Positions 9,116 to 19,232 are shown, counted from the first letter of the stretch. The stretch is 64,000 nt of DNA from Candidatus Azobacteroides sp. (GCA_009778655.1 WRFZ01000179.1:1-64000); one strand, 5' to 3'. The notes: generated by a model not told the origin, from the letters alone. A program made the numbers and translations.

Positions 9116-10096
9116 ATGAAAACAACAGTGGTTTTTAGATGGTTTGCATTGGCAGCTTTATGTGTTGGTATTTTCTCATGTTCAAATGAGATTCCACAGG
9201 AAAATGATATTAAAGGCGAATTAATTCCGGTTTCCTTTAAGGTAGGATTTGATAAAGAGATAACTCCGTTTCGGTCCGACGAAACAATGAATCCGAGCAA
9301 TTTCTTTTACTATGTGTATAACGCTGAAACGGGCGATCTCTATAAAAATTTGAGATTTTATAATTTTACCGGCGCAATTAATGATTCGCTTCCGGAAGGT
9401 AATTATACGATTGTTTTTGTGGAAGTTAATAAAGACACTAACCTTTCATGGAATTATTATCCGTCAGCAATAGATGGCAGCAACATAAAAAAATATCCTA
9501 CCTTTTTTGAAATTCTCACTACCGATTTTCTAAATACGAACCATGATGTTTTTTATAAAAAAACAAATTGTTTAATTGACAAGGATAGCTCCAATAATTA
9601 TTCGGTTACCTTAGACAGAATTGTCGGGAAAATTGAATTTGTTCTTGAAGATGTTATTCCAAGTGAGGTAAGTACAATAGAAATAGAAACCGGCGATTTT
9701 GAGTTTCCTATATCGTTTTATTATAATTTTAATACTGACTTTACAAAAGGCACGCCTTTCCATAAATCAGTTAACATAACAGAACTTGACAAAGCTGCAA
9801 GCGGATACACCTTATTTTTTATTACTTTTGAAAATATAAATTTTGATCAAAGCAGGTATCCGATTTCAATAAAATTAACGGCTCGCAGAAGTCTTCCCGA
9901 AGGAGTTGTTGATACGGGACAATCGTTCGTTACTTCCAAAGTGATTGAAAATGTTGATATATTGAGAAACAAGACCGTGCGGTACTCCGGAAAATTGTTT
10001 GACAACATAACGCCTCCGTCCGATACCAATCCGTCCTCTTCTTTTTCAATAACCGGAGATGAGGAATGGGGAGAAACGATTGATAAAACCTTTTAA
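9116..10096 (+). CDS. Fimbrillin/Mfa2-like surface lipoprotein (tentative)
   Basis: Exported lipoprotein of 326 residues. The signal peptide ends at a lipobox (GIFSC, Cys near residue 22), followed by Ser-Asn-Glu. The body is beta-rich, without transmembrane segments, and has a central segment RIVGKIEFVLEDVIPSEVSTIEIETG. That pattern, with an N-terminal half ending in a Val/Ile-rich strand and then a second domain, resembles FimB/Mfa2-type fimbrial anchor lipoproteins of Bacteroidales. Sequence recognition is weak, and it may be another beta-sandwich lipoprotein. It stands alone under its own promoter, and no fimbrial partner gene is adjacent. It ends 12 bases before the convergent radC. Confidence 0.6.
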   Translation: MKTTVVFRWFALAALCVGIFSCSNEIPQENDIKGELIPVSFKVGFDKEITPFRSDETMNPSNFFYYVYNAETGDLYKNLRFYNFTGAINDSLPEGNYTIVFVEVNKDTNLSWNYYPSAIDGSNIKKYPTFFEILTTDFLNTNHDVFYKKTNCLIDKDSSNNYSVTLDRIVGKIEFVLEDVIPSEVSTIEIETGDFEFPISFYYNFNTDFTKGTPFHKSVNITELDKAASGYTLFFITFENINFDQSRYPISIKLTARRSLPEGVVDTGQSFVTSKVIENVDILRNKTVRYSGKLFDNITPPSDTNPSSSFSITGDEEWGETIDKTF

Positions 10097-10108
10097 AAAG
10101 GGATAAAA

Positions 10109-10807
10109 TCAACTGATTTTGCCTTCGTCGGCATAACTGTAATATTTCCCGTCCGTAAGAATAACATGGTCCACTAAACGCATATCAATCAGTTCGAGGC
10201 CGGCCTTAATCCGATGAGTTACGGTATTATCGTGGGAACTCGGTAAATGGTTTCCGGAAGGATGATTATGACAAAGAACCACAAAAGACGCTAAACGAGT
10301 AAGCGCTTCCTTATAGACGAGTTTCCCGTCAACTATCGTTTCGGAAGTTCCCCCTTGGCTTACCTTAAATCGGTCAATAATTCGACTCGAGCGATTCAAG
10401 AAAAGCGCCCAAAATTCTTCATACTGCAAATCGCAAAGAAACGGATAGAAATAATTGTAAATATCCAAGCTGCAAATAATTTTCTTCCGTGATGCCTCTT
10501 CCGCTTTTCGCCGTTTGCCTAATTCGAGAGCGGCGATAATTCCGATTGCTTTGGCTTCGCCGATTCCTTTGAAATTACTCATCAGATAATCAGCAGAAAT
10601 TTTCCCTAAACGATTGAGATCATTTTCAAACGATTGGAGAATTCGTTGCGACAATTCTACCACGGTTTCGTCTTTCGTCCCGGAGCGGAGAATTATGGCT
10701 AATAACTCTGCATTACTGAGAGTATTTACGCCTTTTGTCAATAATTTTTCACGCGGTCGGTCTTCCGGCGACCAATCTTTCACGCTAAGTTTAGCTGAAT
10801 CAGTCAT
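10109..10807 (-). CDS. radC: RadC-family JAB-domain protein
   Basis: Protein of 232 residues with the usual RadC layout. An N-terminal UPF0758 helix-hairpin-helix region spans about residues 1-95 (LSNAELLAIILRSGT, FKGIGEAKAIGIIAALELG). The C-terminal JAB metalloprotease-like domain carries its motif VLCHNHPSGNHLPSSHD near 175-190. RadC was named for DNA repair, but a direct repair role has been questioned. Cytoplasmic. The gene converges on the fimbrillin-like gene and lies just downstream of efp on the same strand. Confidence 0.9.
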   Translation of the reverse strand: MTDSAKLSVKDWSPEDRPREKLLTKGVNTLSNAELLAIILRSGTKDETVVELSQRILQSFENDLNRLGKISADYLMSNFKGIGEAKAIGIIAALELGKRRKAEEASRKKIICSLDIYNYFYPFLCDLQYEEFWALFLNRSSRIIDRFKVSQGGTSETIVDGKLVYKEALTRLASFVVLCHNHPSGNHLPSSHDNTVTHRIKAGLELIDMRLVDHVILTDGKYYSYADEGKIS

Positions 10808-10859
10808 TGTTTGTTAAAGGTTTCGATAAAATTTGGTTAAATGTATCTGTTCTTTGAGC

Positions 10860-11423
10860 TTACTTTGCTCTTTCCACGTAGGAACCGTCTCGTGTATCCA
10901 CGCGAATTTTTTCTCCTTCATTGATAAACAACGGAACACGAATCGTTGCCCCGGTTTCGAGGGTTGCCGGTTTGGTGGCGTTGGTTGCAGTATCGCCTTT
11001 AATTCCCGGCTCGGTATAGGTAACCGTTAAGACCACATGAGCCGGTAATTCGGCAAACAAAATCGTTTCCGATTCGGCATGAATGATAACATCGGCCGTA
11101 TCGCCTTCTTTCAAAAAATCTACGCCGGTGATATTATCTTTTACAATGGAAACTTGTTCAAAAGTTTCGTTATTCATAAAATTATACCCCATATCGTCTT
11201 GATACAGGTATTGATACGGTCTTCTTTCAATGCGAACCTCATCAACTTTAACTCCCGCATTGAATGTTTTGTCTATTACGCGACCGGTAGTGACGTTTTT
11301 CAGTTTTGTCCGGACGAAAGCGGGACCTTTACCCGGTTTCACATGCAAAAATTCCGTTATATAATAATATTGCCCGTCAATATCCAGACACATACCATTC
11401 TTAAAATCAGCTGTAGTTGCCAT
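10860..11423 (-). CDS. efp: Translation elongation factor P
   Basis: EF-P relieves ribosome stalling at polyproline stretches. The length, 187 residues, is typical. The N-terminal KOW-like domain shows [34 protein letters not shown], with the modifiable Lys in the PGKGP loop. Two OB domains follow, including [15 protein letters not shown] and the family C-terminal signature segment ([25 protein letters not shown], about residues 153-177). No partner modification genes (epmA or epmB) are in the window. A TAAATTTG box lies on the minus strand at 11462-11469, about 38 bases upstream, without a clear -33 element. Confidence 0.94.
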   Translation of the reverse strand: MATTADFKNGMCLDIDGQYYYITEFLHVKPGKGPAFVRTKLKNVTTGRVIDKTFNAGVKVDEVRIERRPYQYLYQDDMGYNFMNNETFEQVSIVKDNITGVDFLKEGDTADVIIHAESETILFAELPAHVVLTVTYTEPGIKGDTATNATKPATLETGATIRVPLFINEGEKIRVDTRDGSYVERAK

Positions 11424-11592
11424 ATTTTATTTTATATTGTTTGTAGATTTTATTTTCAGCACAAATTTACACAAAGTTTTTGAAAAACCCGTATATTTGC
11501 ATGGAGAAATTTAAATTGAAAAGTTACGGAAGTAAATTATTTGAGAGAAGGAAAAGGAAAGAGAAAGCTGAATATAAAATAACAATATATCT

Positions 11593-11907
11593 ATGAATCA
11601 GCAAATTTTCAAGGAAATACAAACATTGAAAAGGCGAATATTACCGAATGAAAAAGTTATACTTTTTGGTTCTCAAGCGCGTGGCGATGCGAAACCGGAT
11701 TCGGATTGGGACTTACTCGTTTTGCTTGATAAAAGAGGTAAAGTAACATTTGAGGAAGATGCAGCCTACGGCTATCCTTTTGATAAAATCGGGTGGAAAT
11801 TCGGAGTCGCTATAAATACATTGTTATATTCAACAGAAGATTGGGAAAAGCGAAAAATTACGCCGTTTTATAAGAATATTGAAAATGATGGTATTGAGAT
11901 TATGTAA
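11593..11907 (+). CDS. MNT-type minimal nucleotidyltransferase (probable antitoxin)
   Basis: Minimal nucleotidyltransferase of 104 residues. The fold signature is visible: GSQARG at residues 26-31 and the metal-binding pair D38 and D40 in PDSDWDLLVLLDKRG. Proteins of this family pair with HEPN-domain proteins. In characterised MntA/HepT systems the MNT protein neutralises the HEPN toxin by adenylylating or AMPylating it. The HEPN partner follows after nine bases. The pair sits as an island between efp and sufB, so transfer is plausible. Whether this copy acts as an antitoxin is inferred from context alone. Confidence 0.82.
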   Translation: MNQQIFKEIQTLKRRILPNEKVILFGSQARGDAKPDSDWDLLVLLDKRGKVTFEEDAAYGYPFDKIGWKFGVAINTLLYSTEDWEKRKITPFYKNIENDGIEIM

Positions 11908-11916
11908 ATTAATATT

Positions 11917-12321
11917 ATGAAACTATCGGAAGAAGAAAAAAAAGCAATTGTCAAATATAGATTAGAGAGAGCAAAAGATACGCTATTGGATGTTTGTGTT
12001 TCAATTCAAAATAATCGTTGGAATAATGCAGCAAACAGACTGTATTACGCTTGTTTCTATGCCGTAATGGCATTGTTGATAAATGATGGATATGAAGCGC
12101 ATACTCACACCGGAGTAAAGGCATTGTTAGGACTGCATTATGTAAAGAACGGAACAATAAATGAAGAATTAAATCAAGCGTATCGAAAAATGTTTAATCT
12201 TCGGCAAACGGGTGATTATGATGACTTAGCCGTAATAACAGAAAATGACGTTAACCCTCTTGTTGAACCGGCCGAGAAATTTATTGCCGAGATAGAGAAC
12301 TTAATAAATAGAAATTCTTAA
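11917..12321 (+). CDS. HEPN-domain protein (UPF0332-like), partner of MNT protein
   Basis: All-helical HEPN protein of 134 residues of the UPF0332/COG1895 type. Conserved segments are NRLYYACFYAVMALL (about residues 40-54) and NLRQTGDYDD (about 95-104). HEPN partners of MNT proteins are often RNases carrying an R-x4-6-H motif. I find no Arg with a His four to six residues after it, so RNase activity should not be assumed. The stop codon abuts the sufB stop on the opposite strand with no intervening base. That tight convergence suggests this pair arrived or was moved next to sufB by recombination. Confidence 0.78.
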   Translation: MKLSEEEKKAIVKYRLERAKDTLLDVCVSIQNNRWNNAANRLYYACFYAVMALLINDGYEAHTHTGVKALLGLHYVKNGTINEELNQAYRKMFNLRQTGDYDDLAVITENDVNPLVEPAEKFIAEIENLINRNS

Positions 12322-13773
12322 TCATCCTACGCCTCCTCCCAAACTGACTTGCAGCAACTTTTGAGCTTCAACCGCAAATTCCATCGGCAGTTTGTTCAGT
12401 ACTTCTTTGGCATATCCGTTGACAATTAATCCGACGGATTCTTCGGTGGGAATCCCCCGCTGATTGCAATAGAACAATTGGTCTTCACTGATTTTGGAGG
12501 TCGTGGCTTCGTGTTCCACAATCGCCGATTCGTTTTGAATATCCATATAGGGAAACGTATGCGCTCCGGAAGTATCGCTCAGCAATAAACTGTCGCATTG
12601 GGAGTGGTTGCGAGCGTTTTCTGCGTTCTTACCGATTCGCACCAAGCCGCGGTAACTGTTTTGACTTTTCCCTGCGGAAATTCCTTTGGAAACAATACGG
12701 CTCTTTGTATTTTTACCGATATGAATCATCTTGGTACCTGTATCGGCCTGCTGGTAATTATTTGTTACGGCTACCGAATAAAATTCGCCGCTCGAATGAT
12801 CGCCCGACAGAATGCAACTCGGATATTTCCAAGTAATGGCGGAACCGGTTTCCACTTGCGTCCAAGATATTTTGGAGGACTCGCCTTTGCAAATTCCGCG
12901 TTTGGTTACAAAATTATAGATGCCTCCTTTCCCGTTCTTATCACCCGGATACCAATTTTGAACCGTCGAATATTTCACTTCCGCCCGATCGAGAGCAATA
13001 ATTTCCACAATCGCCGCATGCAATTGATTTTCGTCGCGCATGGGAGCCGTACAGCCTTCCAAGTAACTTACATACGCATCTTCTTCCGCCACAATCAAGG
13101 TACGCTCGAATTGTCCAGTATTCATGGCGTTGATTCTGAAATAAGTAGATAATTCCATCGGACATCGGACGCCTTTGGGAATAAACACAAAAGAACCGTC
13201 GCTGAAAACAGCCGAGTTGAGCGCGGCAAAAAAGTTATCCCGATAAGGGACAACGCTTCCCAAGTATTTTTTCACCAAATCGGGATGAGATTGAACGGCT
13301 TCGTTGAAAGAACAGAAGATAACTCCTTTTTCCGCCAGATTTTCTTTATAGGTTGTTTTTACGGAAACGCTATCCATCACCGCATCAATGGCCATTCCGG
13401 AAAGTATTTTCTGCTCATGCAAAGGGATTCCCAGCTTATCGAATGTTCGTAACAATTCGGAATCCACTTCGTCCGGATTTTTTGTGCCGGCGGCTTTCGC
13501 TTTCGGAGCCGCATAGTAAATGATGTCTCCGTAGTCAATCGGCGGAATTACGAGATGCGCCCATTCGGGCATTTTCATTGTCAACCAATGTCGGTAAGCT
13601 TTCAAACGAAAATCCAACAACCATTCCGGTTCGTTCTTTTTAGAAGAGATAAGTCGTACTATATCTTCATTCAATCCTTTGGGGATAAAATCCGTTTTAA
13701 TGTTCGTAACAAATCCGTATTCATAGTCTTTGTTCGTCCATTCATTGAGCAGATCTTGGGTATCGTCAGCCAT
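12322..13773 (-). CDS. sufB: Fe-S cluster assembly scaffold SufB
   Basis: SufB is the scaffold subunit of the SufBCD complex that builds iron-sulfur clusters on cytoplasmic SUF machinery. It has 483 residues, normal length. Recognisable segments are [60 protein letters not shown] split across the core, EGCTAP, and the C-terminal beta-helix with RTNP-like [10 protein letters not shown]. It is the last gene of the rimP-nusA-infB-cvpA-sufB run, two bases after cvpA. SufC, SufD and SufS, normally encoded directly downstream of sufB in Bacteroidota, are not there. The MNT/HEPN pair occupies that place. Confidence 0.95.
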   Translation of the reverse strand: MADDTQDLLNEWTNKDYEYGFVTNIKTDFIPKGLNEDIVRLISSKKNEPEWLLDFRLKAYRHWLTMKMPEWAHLVIPPIDYGDIIYYAAPKAKAAGTKNPDEVDSELLRTFDKLGIPLHEQKILSGMAIDAVMDSVSVKTTYKENLAEKGVIFCSFNEAVQSHPDLVKKYLGSVVPYRDNFFAALNSAVFSDGSFVFIPKGVRCPMELSTYFRINAMNTGQFERTLIVAEEDAYVSYLEGCTAPMRDENQLHAAIVEIIALDRAEVKYSTVQNWYPGDKNGKGGIYNFVTKRGICKGESSKISWTQVETGSAITWKYPSCILSGDHSSGEFYSVAVTNNYQQADTGTKMIHIGKNTKSRIVSKGISAGKSQNSYRGLVRIGKNAENARNHSQCDSLLLSDTSGAHTFPYMDIQNESAIVEHEATTSKISEDQLFYCNQRGIPTEESVGLIVNGYAKEVLNKLPMEFAVEAQKLLQVSLGGGVG

Positions 13774-13775
13774 AC

Positions 13776-14282
13776 TTAATGTTTAAAAAAGTCTTTAATA
13801 TAAGGAAAAACCGTCGGGAAAATCATTTTTACCTTTTCATAGTAAACCGAACTTTCCTTGACGGGTTTAGTAATTAATTGAGATTGGTTGTCAAAAACAG
13901 CTAAAAAGTTAAGCGCTATACTTAAACAAAGCGCCCACATAAGCGTGCCGAACAAAGCTCCGAACAGGTGGTTAATCATTCCGACAGGAGTATAATTAAT
14001 AACATTATCCGCTAATTTAGCTAATACGGCAAATACGGAAACAATTATAATAAAAGCCAATACATAATAGATAGCATTTTGTACACCCGGCGAGAACCAA
14101 CTGTTTTCGTTTTGAATATGCGATTGCATCCAATTCCGCATCCAATTCGCGACCGCTCCCGATAAAAAAACGGCTGCTACCAAGGAGATAAGAGAAATAA
14201 CCTGCTTAACAATTCCGGTGATTAAGCCATGTACAATACCGATAACTATACAGACAATTATTACGATGTCCAACCAGTTCAT
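13776..14282 (-). CDS. CvpA-family membrane protein
   Basis: Inner-membrane protein of 168 residues with four predicted helices: [18 protein letters not shown] (about 6-23), [18 protein letters not shown] (about 29-46), [21 protein letters not shown] (about 69-89) and [25 protein letters not shown] (about 105-129). This is the CvpA/colicin V production family, implicated in envelope integrity in other bacteria. Its ATG overlaps the infB stop by four bases, indicating translational coupling. Family call is good; function in this organism is unknown. Confidence 0.85.
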   Translation of the reverse strand: MNWLDIVIIVCIVIGIVHGLITGIVKQVISLISLVAAVFLSGAVANWMRNWMQSHIQNENSWFSPGVQNAIYYVLAFIIIVSVFAVLAKLADNVINYTPVGMINHLFGALFGTLMWALCLSIALNFLAVFDNQSQLITKPVKESSVYYEKVKMIFPTVFPYIKDFFKH

Positions 14283-17251
14283 AGCGTTTGCTTCACTTCA
14301 ACTTCTTCAAATGCTTCGACAATGTCTCCTATTTTGATGTCATTAAAATTATGAATATTTAATCCGCATTCATAGCCTTGGGTTACTTCTTTTACGTCGT
14401 CTTTGAAACGTTTCAACGAACCTAATTCGCCGGTAAAGATAACAATACCGTCTCGAACGAGACGAATTTTGTTGCCTCGCTTGATTTTTCCTTCTTTGAC
14501 CATGCAACCGGCAACCGAACCCACTTTGGTAATTTTGAATACTTCTCGAATTTCCACATTGGCCGTGATTTCTTCCTTGATTTCCGGCAAAAGCATACCT
14601 TCCATAGCTGCTTTTACTTCTTCGATAGCGTTATAGATAATCGAATACAAACGAATATCTACTCCTTCTTTTTCTGCCGATTTTCGGGCGGATAAGGACG
14701 GACGCACTTGGAATCCTACGATAATGGCATCCGAAGCGGCAGCCAAAATCACATCCGATTCGGAGATTTGTCCCACGCCTTTGTGTATAACATTTACTTG
14801 AATATGTTCGGTGGAAAGACGGATGAAAGAGTCGGACAGAGCTTCGACCGAACCGTCCACATCGCCTTTTACGATGAGATTCAATTGTTGGAAACTGCCG
14901 ATGGCGATTCGCCGTCCGATGTCGTCCAGCGTCAACAGCTTTTGCGTGCGCAAACCTTGTTCGCGTTGCAATTGTTCGCGTTTCGTAGCTATTTCACGCG
15001 CTTCCTGTTCGGTTTCCATTACGTGAATAATATCTCCGGCTTGCGGAGCGCCGTTCAAACCGAGAATCAGTACCGGTTCGGAAGGCCCGGCTTCGATTAT
15101 TCTTTGGTTTCGTTCGTTGAACATGGCTTTGACGCGCCCGTAATGAGTTCCGGCCAAAATCACGTCGCCCATTTTAAGTGTACCGTTTTGTACCAACATG
15201 GTGACGACATAGCCGCGACCTTTGTCTAAGGAAGATTCAATCACCGAACCTACGGCTTTTCGTCTCGGATTGGCTTTCAAATCCAACATTTCGGCTTCCA
15301 ACAAAACTTTTTCCAATAAATCTTGAACGCCGATGCCTTGCTTTGCCGAAATATCCTGCGATTGGTATTTTCCTCCCCAATCTTCAACCAGATAGTTCAT
15401 ATTGGCGAGCGTTTCCTTTATTTTTTCCGGATTGGCTCCGGGTTTGTCAATTTTGTTAATCGCAAATACCATCGGAACGCTTGCCGCCGAAGCGTGGTTA
15501 ATCGCTTCAATGGTTTGCGGCATCACATTGTCGTCGGCTGCAACAATAATGATAGCAATATCGGTTACACTTGCTCCGCGAGCACGCATCGCCGTAAATG
15601 CTTCGTGGCCCGGCGTATCAAGGAAAGTAATCTTACGCCCGTCGGGTAATTCCACATTATATGCGCCGATGTGTTGGGTAATGCCTCCGGCTTCACCGGC
15701 AATTACGTTGGTTTTCCGGATATTATCCAATAAAGAAGTTTTACCGTGGTCAACATGTCCCATAACCGTAATAATCGGGGGACGCGGAACCAAATCCGTT
15801 TCGTTATCTTTTTCTTCCGATATGGCTTCTACTACTTCCGCACTTACATATTCGGTTTTGAATCCGAATTCTTCGGCTACGATATTGATGGTTTCGGCAT
15901 CCAAACGCTGGTTAATGGAAACCATGATACCGATACTCATGCAAGTGGAAATAATCCGGACGACCGGAACGTTCATCATGCTTGCCAAGTCATTGGCCGT
16001 AACAAATTCCGTGATTTTAATAACCTTGCTTTCTTGGGCTTCCAGTTGCGATTGTTCGCTTTGGCGTTGCGAGAGGGCATCTCGCTTTTCACGCCGGTAT
16101 TTGGCGCCTTTCTTTAAACCTTTGTTCGTTAATCGAGCCAAAGTTTCTTTGATTTGTTTCTGAACATCTTCTTCGCTGATTTCGCTTTTTACCGGTTTTC
16201 TGAGCCGGAGTCGCACGTTATCTTGCTTGCTGAAAGAAGAGGCTCCTTTTTCGATATCTATTTTTTCGCGTTTGATTCGATTGCGTTTCTTCTTATTCTT
16301 CGATTCGTCCAATTCCGATTTTTTCACTAAAACCGGTTTTTCTCTTTTTTCCGGTTTGTCCGATTTATCCGGTTTTTTTTCTTCGACTGCGGGCTTTTTG
16401 GCTTTAGCGGCTAAAGCGGCTTTTTTCTCCTTTTCGACTCGTTCTTTCCGTTTTTCTTCTTTGCTTTTCTTTTTAGGTCGGGTGGATTGATTAATTGCCG
16501 TTAAATCAATTTTTCCCTTAACCTTAATTGGTTCTATGACCGGTTTACTAAAACGGAATACTTCTTTTTCTTCGGCATCTGCACCGGAATCTTCTTCTTC
16601 ATCTAAAGGCAATAGAGGTAACTCTATTTCTTCGGTTTCCTCTTCACTTTCTTCTTCGGTTTCTTCCTCCGGAATTTCCGGTTCTTCCTCTTCTTCCGGT
16701 TCTTCAGTATTTGAGTCGTCGTCAGCGAAGGGGATTTCTTCCTCCTCCAAAGTAACTTCCGGAACGGCAGGCTCTATCTCAATTTCCTCTTTTTCCTCTA
16801 TTGTTTCTTCAATGATGATTTCTTCTGCGGACGGAAGAATGATTTCTTCTTTTTCAACCAAGTCGGGTTTTTCGCTCTCTTTTTCTTTCGGCGCTTCGGC
16901 TTTCGGTTTACCGATAGCATCCAAATCAATTTTTCCGACAGTGACGAATTTAGGTCTGAAATCTTCCGGCACTTCGGTTTTAATTTCTTCTACTTTTTTC
17001 GAATGTTCGTAGCCTTCTATCGCCACTGTTTCTTTTTTTTCTTTATGGTGACGGTCAAAGATCATTTTATCCGATTCTTCTTTGATATTTTTATCTTTTT
17101 TAAATTCTTTAATAAGGAGGTCGTATGCCTCATCGTTAATTTTTGTATTGGGGTCTTCTTTTACGTCAAAACCCTTCTTGTGTAAAAAATCCACCACGGT
17201 GGATAGTCCTACATTTAAATCTCTCGTTACTTTATTTAATCTGATAGGCAT
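14279..17251 (-). CDS. infB: Translation initiation factor IF-2
   Basis: GTPase that places initiator tRNA on the small subunit. It has 990 residues, long because of a Lys/Glu-rich low-complexity region from about residue 60 to 400, as is common in Bacteroidota. An IF2_N-like domain opens the protein ([19 protein letters not shown]), and a second IF2_N-like segment lies near 415-470. The GTP-binding domain starts near residue 493 with [12 protein letters not shown], then DTPGHEAF and NKID. Domain 2 and the C-terminal initiator-tRNA-binding domain follow. It overlaps cvpA by four bases and follows nusA by nine. Confidence 0.96.
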   Translation of the reverse strand: MPIRLNKVTRDLNVGLSTVVDFLHKKGFDVKEDPNTKINDEAYDLLIKEFKKDKNIKEESDKMIFDRHHKEKKETVAIEGYEHSKKVEEIKTEVPEDFRPKFVTVGKIDLDAIGKPKAEAPKEKESEKPDLVEKEEIILPSAEEIIIEETIEEKEEIEIEPAVPEVTLEEEEIPFADDDSNTEEPEEEEEPEIPEEETEEESEEETEEIELPLLPLDEEEDSGADAEEKEVFRFSKPVIEPIKVKGKIDLTAINQSTRPKKKSKEEKRKERVEKEKKAALAAKAKKPAVEEKKPDKSDKPEKREKPVLVKKSELDESKNKKKRNRIKREKIDIEKGASSFSKQDNVRLRLRKPVKSEISEEDVQKQIKETLARLTNKGLKKGAKYRREKRDALSQRQSEQSQLEAQESKVIKITEFVTANDLASMMNVPVVRIISTCMSIGIMVSINQRLDAETINIVAEEFGFKTEYVSAEVVEAISEEKDNETDLVPRPPIITVMGHVDHGKTSLLDNIRKTNVIAGEAGGITQHIGAYNVELPDGRKITFLDTPGHEAFTAMRARGASVTDIAIIIVAADDNVMPQTIEAINHASAASVPMVFAINKIDKPGANPEKIKETLANMNYLVEDWGGKYQSQDISAKQGIGVQDLLEKVLLEAEMLDLKANPRRKAVGSVIESSLDKGRGYVVTMLVQNGTLKMGDVILAGTHYGRVKAMFNERNQRIIEAGPSEPVLILGLNGAPQAGDIIHVMETEQEAREIATKREQLQREQGLRTQKLLTLDDIGRRIAIGSFQQLNLIVKGDVDGSVEALSDSFIRLSTEHIQVNVIHKGVGQISESDVILAAASDAIIVGFQVRPSLSARKSAEKEGVDIRLYSIIYNAIEEVKAAMEGMLLPEIKEEITANVEIREVFKITKVGSVAGCMVKEGKIKRGNKIRLVRDGIVIFTGELGSLKRFKDDVKEVTQGYECGLNIHNFNDIKIGDIVEAFEEVEVKQTL

Positions 17252-17260
17252 ATTCTTTTT

Positions 17261-18511
17261 TTATTCTTCTTCAAATTCAGCGCTCAAAATGCGGAAGACT
17301 TCCTCTACCGTGCTTTCTTCCAAATCCGCCTTTTCCATTACTTCGTTTCGATCCATGGCCAATACATTTTTCGCCGTATAACAACCGATGTTTTTCAAAG
17401 CTTCGATAATCCACGTTTCGATTTCGTCGGCAAATTCATCCAGATAGATATCTTCATCACCCATATCCACATCACGAAAGACGTCAATCGTATATTCGGT
17501 CAGCATGCCGGCTAATTTAATGTTCAGTCCGCTTTTTCCGATGGCTAACGAAACTTCTTCCGAGCGGAGATAGACTTCGGCTTTTTTATCAGCTTCGTGT
17601 ATTTTTATCGAAGATATTTTTGCCGGACTTAACGCCCGTTGAATAAATAAAGCAGTATTAGCCGTATAGTTGACAACATCAATGTTTTCGTTACATAATT
17701 CACGCACGATCCCATGAATACGGGCGCCTTTCATTCCTACGCAAGCGCCTACGGGATCAATCCGGTCGTCATACGATTCAACGGCTACTTTGGCTCGTTC
17801 GCCCGGAATGCGGGCAATTCGTTTAATGGTAATTAATCCGTCGTGAATTTCGGGTACTTCCAATTCAAATAAGCGTTGCATGAACAAGTTGGAAGTGCGC
17901 GACAAAATGATTTTCGGATTGTTGTTTTGATTTTCCACTTTTACCACTACCGCCCGACAAGTTTCGTTTTTACGGAAAAAGTCGCCCGGAATCTGTTCGC
18001 TTTTCGGAAGAATCAATTCATTTTCGTCTTCGTCCAAAAGAAGAATTTCTTTTTTCCATATCTGATATACTTCGGCCGAGATTATTTGACCTACCCGGTC
18101 TTTGTATTTGGCGTAAATACTGTCTTTTTGTAATTCCAGTATTTTGGAAGCCAAAGCTTGGCGAAGATTCAAAACGGCTCTGCGACCGAATCCGGCAAAA
18201 TTAACTTCATTCGTGATTTCTTCTCCCGCTTCATAATCCGGATCAATTTTCTGCGCCTCCGAAAGGGCTATTTCCAGATTGGAATCAACCACTTCGCCAT
18301 CCGGAACCACTTTGAGGTTGCGCCAGATTTCGAAATCGCCTTTATCGGGATTAATAATGATGTCGTAATTTTCGTCCGAACCGAACATTTTACTGATTAC
18401 ATTACGAAAAGCTTCTTCAAGAATGCTGATTAATGTAGTTCGATCAATGTTCTTGTTTTCTTTAAACTCGGCAAAAGTATCTATCATGTTTGCTTCTTGT
18501 CTCTTTGCCAT
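17261..18511 (-). CDS. nusA: Transcription termination/antitermination factor NusA
   Basis: RNA polymerase-binding factor of 416 residues. It comprises an N-terminal polymerase-binding domain, an S1 domain (about 130-200, KYKDRVGQIISAEVYQI), KH1 and KH2 (RIPGERAKVAVESYDDRIDPVGACVGMKGARI, about 230-265, and VSLAIGKSGLNIKLAGMLT), and a short acidic tail. It lacks the C-terminal acidic repeats of the E. coli protein, as usual outside Proteobacteria. A heptanucleotide repeat fills the 19-base gap to rimP, so the leader immediately before the ATG is repeat sequence. Confidence 0.95.
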   Translation of the reverse strand: MAKRQEANMIDTFAEFKENKNIDRTTLISILEEAFRNVISKMFGSDENYDIIINPDKGDFEIWRNLKVVPDGEVVDSNLEIALSEAQKIDPDYEAGEEITNEVNFAGFGRRAVLNLRQALASKILELQKDSIYAKYKDRVGQIISAEVYQIWKKEILLLDEDENELILPKSEQIPGDFFRKNETCRAVVVKVENQNNNPKIILSRTSNLFMQRLFELEVPEIHDGLITIKRIARIPGERAKVAVESYDDRIDPVGACVGMKGARIHGIVRELCNENIDVVNYTANTALFIQRALSPAKISSIKIHEADKKAEVYLRSEEVSLAIGKSGLNIKLAGMLTEYTIDVFRDVDMGDEDIYLDEFADEIETWIIEALKNIGCYTAKNVLAMDRNEVMEKADLEESTVEEVFRILSAEFEEE

Positions 18512-18513
18512 AC

Positions 18514-18548
18514 ACTTTAAAACTTAAAACTTATAACTTAAAACTATA
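18514..18548. repeat. Heptanucleotide tandem repeat (AACTTAW units) at rimP/nusA junction
   Basis: AACTTAA, AACTTAT, AACTTAA and AACTATA lie in register at 18521-18548, with a degenerate unit at 18514-18520. On the coding strand these units encode the last residues of RimP (Ser-Phe-Lys-Leu-stop) and form the nusA leader. Confidence 0.8.
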
Positions 18549-18995
18549 TTTTGCATATTTTATCTCATTGTAAAGAAAAGTCAAGTCTTCTTCGACCGTC
18601 ACTTTTCTTTTTGCTCCTTCCGGTTTGATTTGCTTCCGAACCGTCAGCACAATCTTATCTTCATCAACCGCTTTTAAAATACCGACGTGTTTTATACCCG
18701 ATTTTGCCAATACTTCAATTTCGTTTCCGATATTTTTTCGGTATTGACGCGGTATTTTAAATGCTTGACCGATTCCCGCGGAACCGACCTCTAAGGCATA
18801 ATCTTCTTTTTCTCGATCTAATTTCGATTCAATATAGGAAGACAAAGCAACGCAATCATCAATTGAAACGGTTTGATCATTATCAATTTCCACCACAATC
18901 GTATTATCCGGTTTTACTTCAACAGTTACCGGATAATTATCCGAAGACTTTAAAAAATCTTCAACGATTTCTTTTACTACCCGTTTATCAATCAT
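18531..18995 (-). CDS. rimP: Ribosome maturation factor RimP
   Basis: 30S assembly factor of 154 residues when started at the ATG at 18993-18995 (MIDKRVVKEIVEDFL). The frame stays open to an ATG at 19044-19046. That start is rejected because it lies inside a full-match promoter box (19044-19051) and would add 17 residues that do not resemble the family. Typical RimP segments are visible: CVALSSYIESKLDRE and YALEVGSAGIGQAFK near residues 53-90, and an Sm-like C-terminal domain (IEVLAKSGIKHVGILK). It is the first gene of the rimP-nusA-infB-cvpA-sufB operon. Confidence 0.92.
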   Translation of the reverse strand: MIDKRVVKEIVEDFLKSSDNYPVTVEVKPDNTIVVEIDNDQTVSIDDCVALSSYIESKLDREKEDYALEVGSAGIGQAFKIPRQYRKNIGNEIEVLAKSGIKHVGILKAVDEDKIVLTVRKQIKPEGAKRKVTVEEDLTFLYNEIKYAKYSFKL

Positions 18996-19043
18996 AAACA
19001 AGAAAAAAAGAGGGACAAATGCCCCCCTCCTCCCAAATTTCCG

Positions 19044-19075
19044 CAAAGGTAATATTTTATTTAATGAAAGCCAAA
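19044..19075 (-). promoter_or_regulatory. Promoter of the rimP-nusA-infB-cvpA-sufB operon
   Basis: On the minus strand TTTG (19072-19075) is followed after 20 bases by TACCTTTG (19044-19051), a full match to the Bacteroidota consensus. Predicted transcription start is near 19037, about 42 bases before the rimP ATG. It excludes the longer rimP start. Confidence 0.8.
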
Positions 19076-19175
19076 TATTTAAAGATTTTTTTTAATTTGC
19101 CGGGAAAAGATGTGAAAAAATCAAAATATGTCATTTGTTTATACATAAAAGCGAGATTTATTTAATTATCTTTTC

Positions 19176-19183
19176 TATCTTTG
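19176..19183 (+). promoter_or_regulatory. Bacteroidota -7 box upstream of DUF2723 gene
   Basis: TATCTTTG matches TAnnTTTG and lies 49 bases before the ATG at 19233. The -33 region has only a weak TTTA match at shorter spacing. Confidence 0.5.
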
Positions 19184-19232
19184 CGCGAAAAATAATCTGT
19201 TGTTTGGAAAATTATAAATATAATTAGATTGT

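Noticed and set aside
10082-10130. Bidirectional terminator between the fimbrillin-like gene and radC
   Set aside because: AAAATC/GATTTT can pair, but the stem is very AT-rich, short and partly within coding sequence; insufficient support.
12598-13152. Open frame of 184 residues opposite sufB
   Set aside because: Antisense to a conserved coding region, without signal, domain or leader.
15402-16163. Open frame of 253 residues opposite infB on the plus strand
   Set aside because: It lies wholly inside the strongly supported IF-2 gene, has low-complexity Ser/Ala-rich composition and no recognisable motif. It is a shadow of codon bias.
16536-17012. Ser-rich open frame of 158 residues opposite infB
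   Set aside because: Antisense of the Glu-rich linker of IF-2 (GAA/GAG read as TTC/CTC in shifted frames gives Ser); no promoter or family.
18996-19046. Longer start for rimP adding 17 residues
   Set aside because: The upstream ATG falls inside the full-match -7 box (19044-19051), so it would lie upstream of the transcription start.
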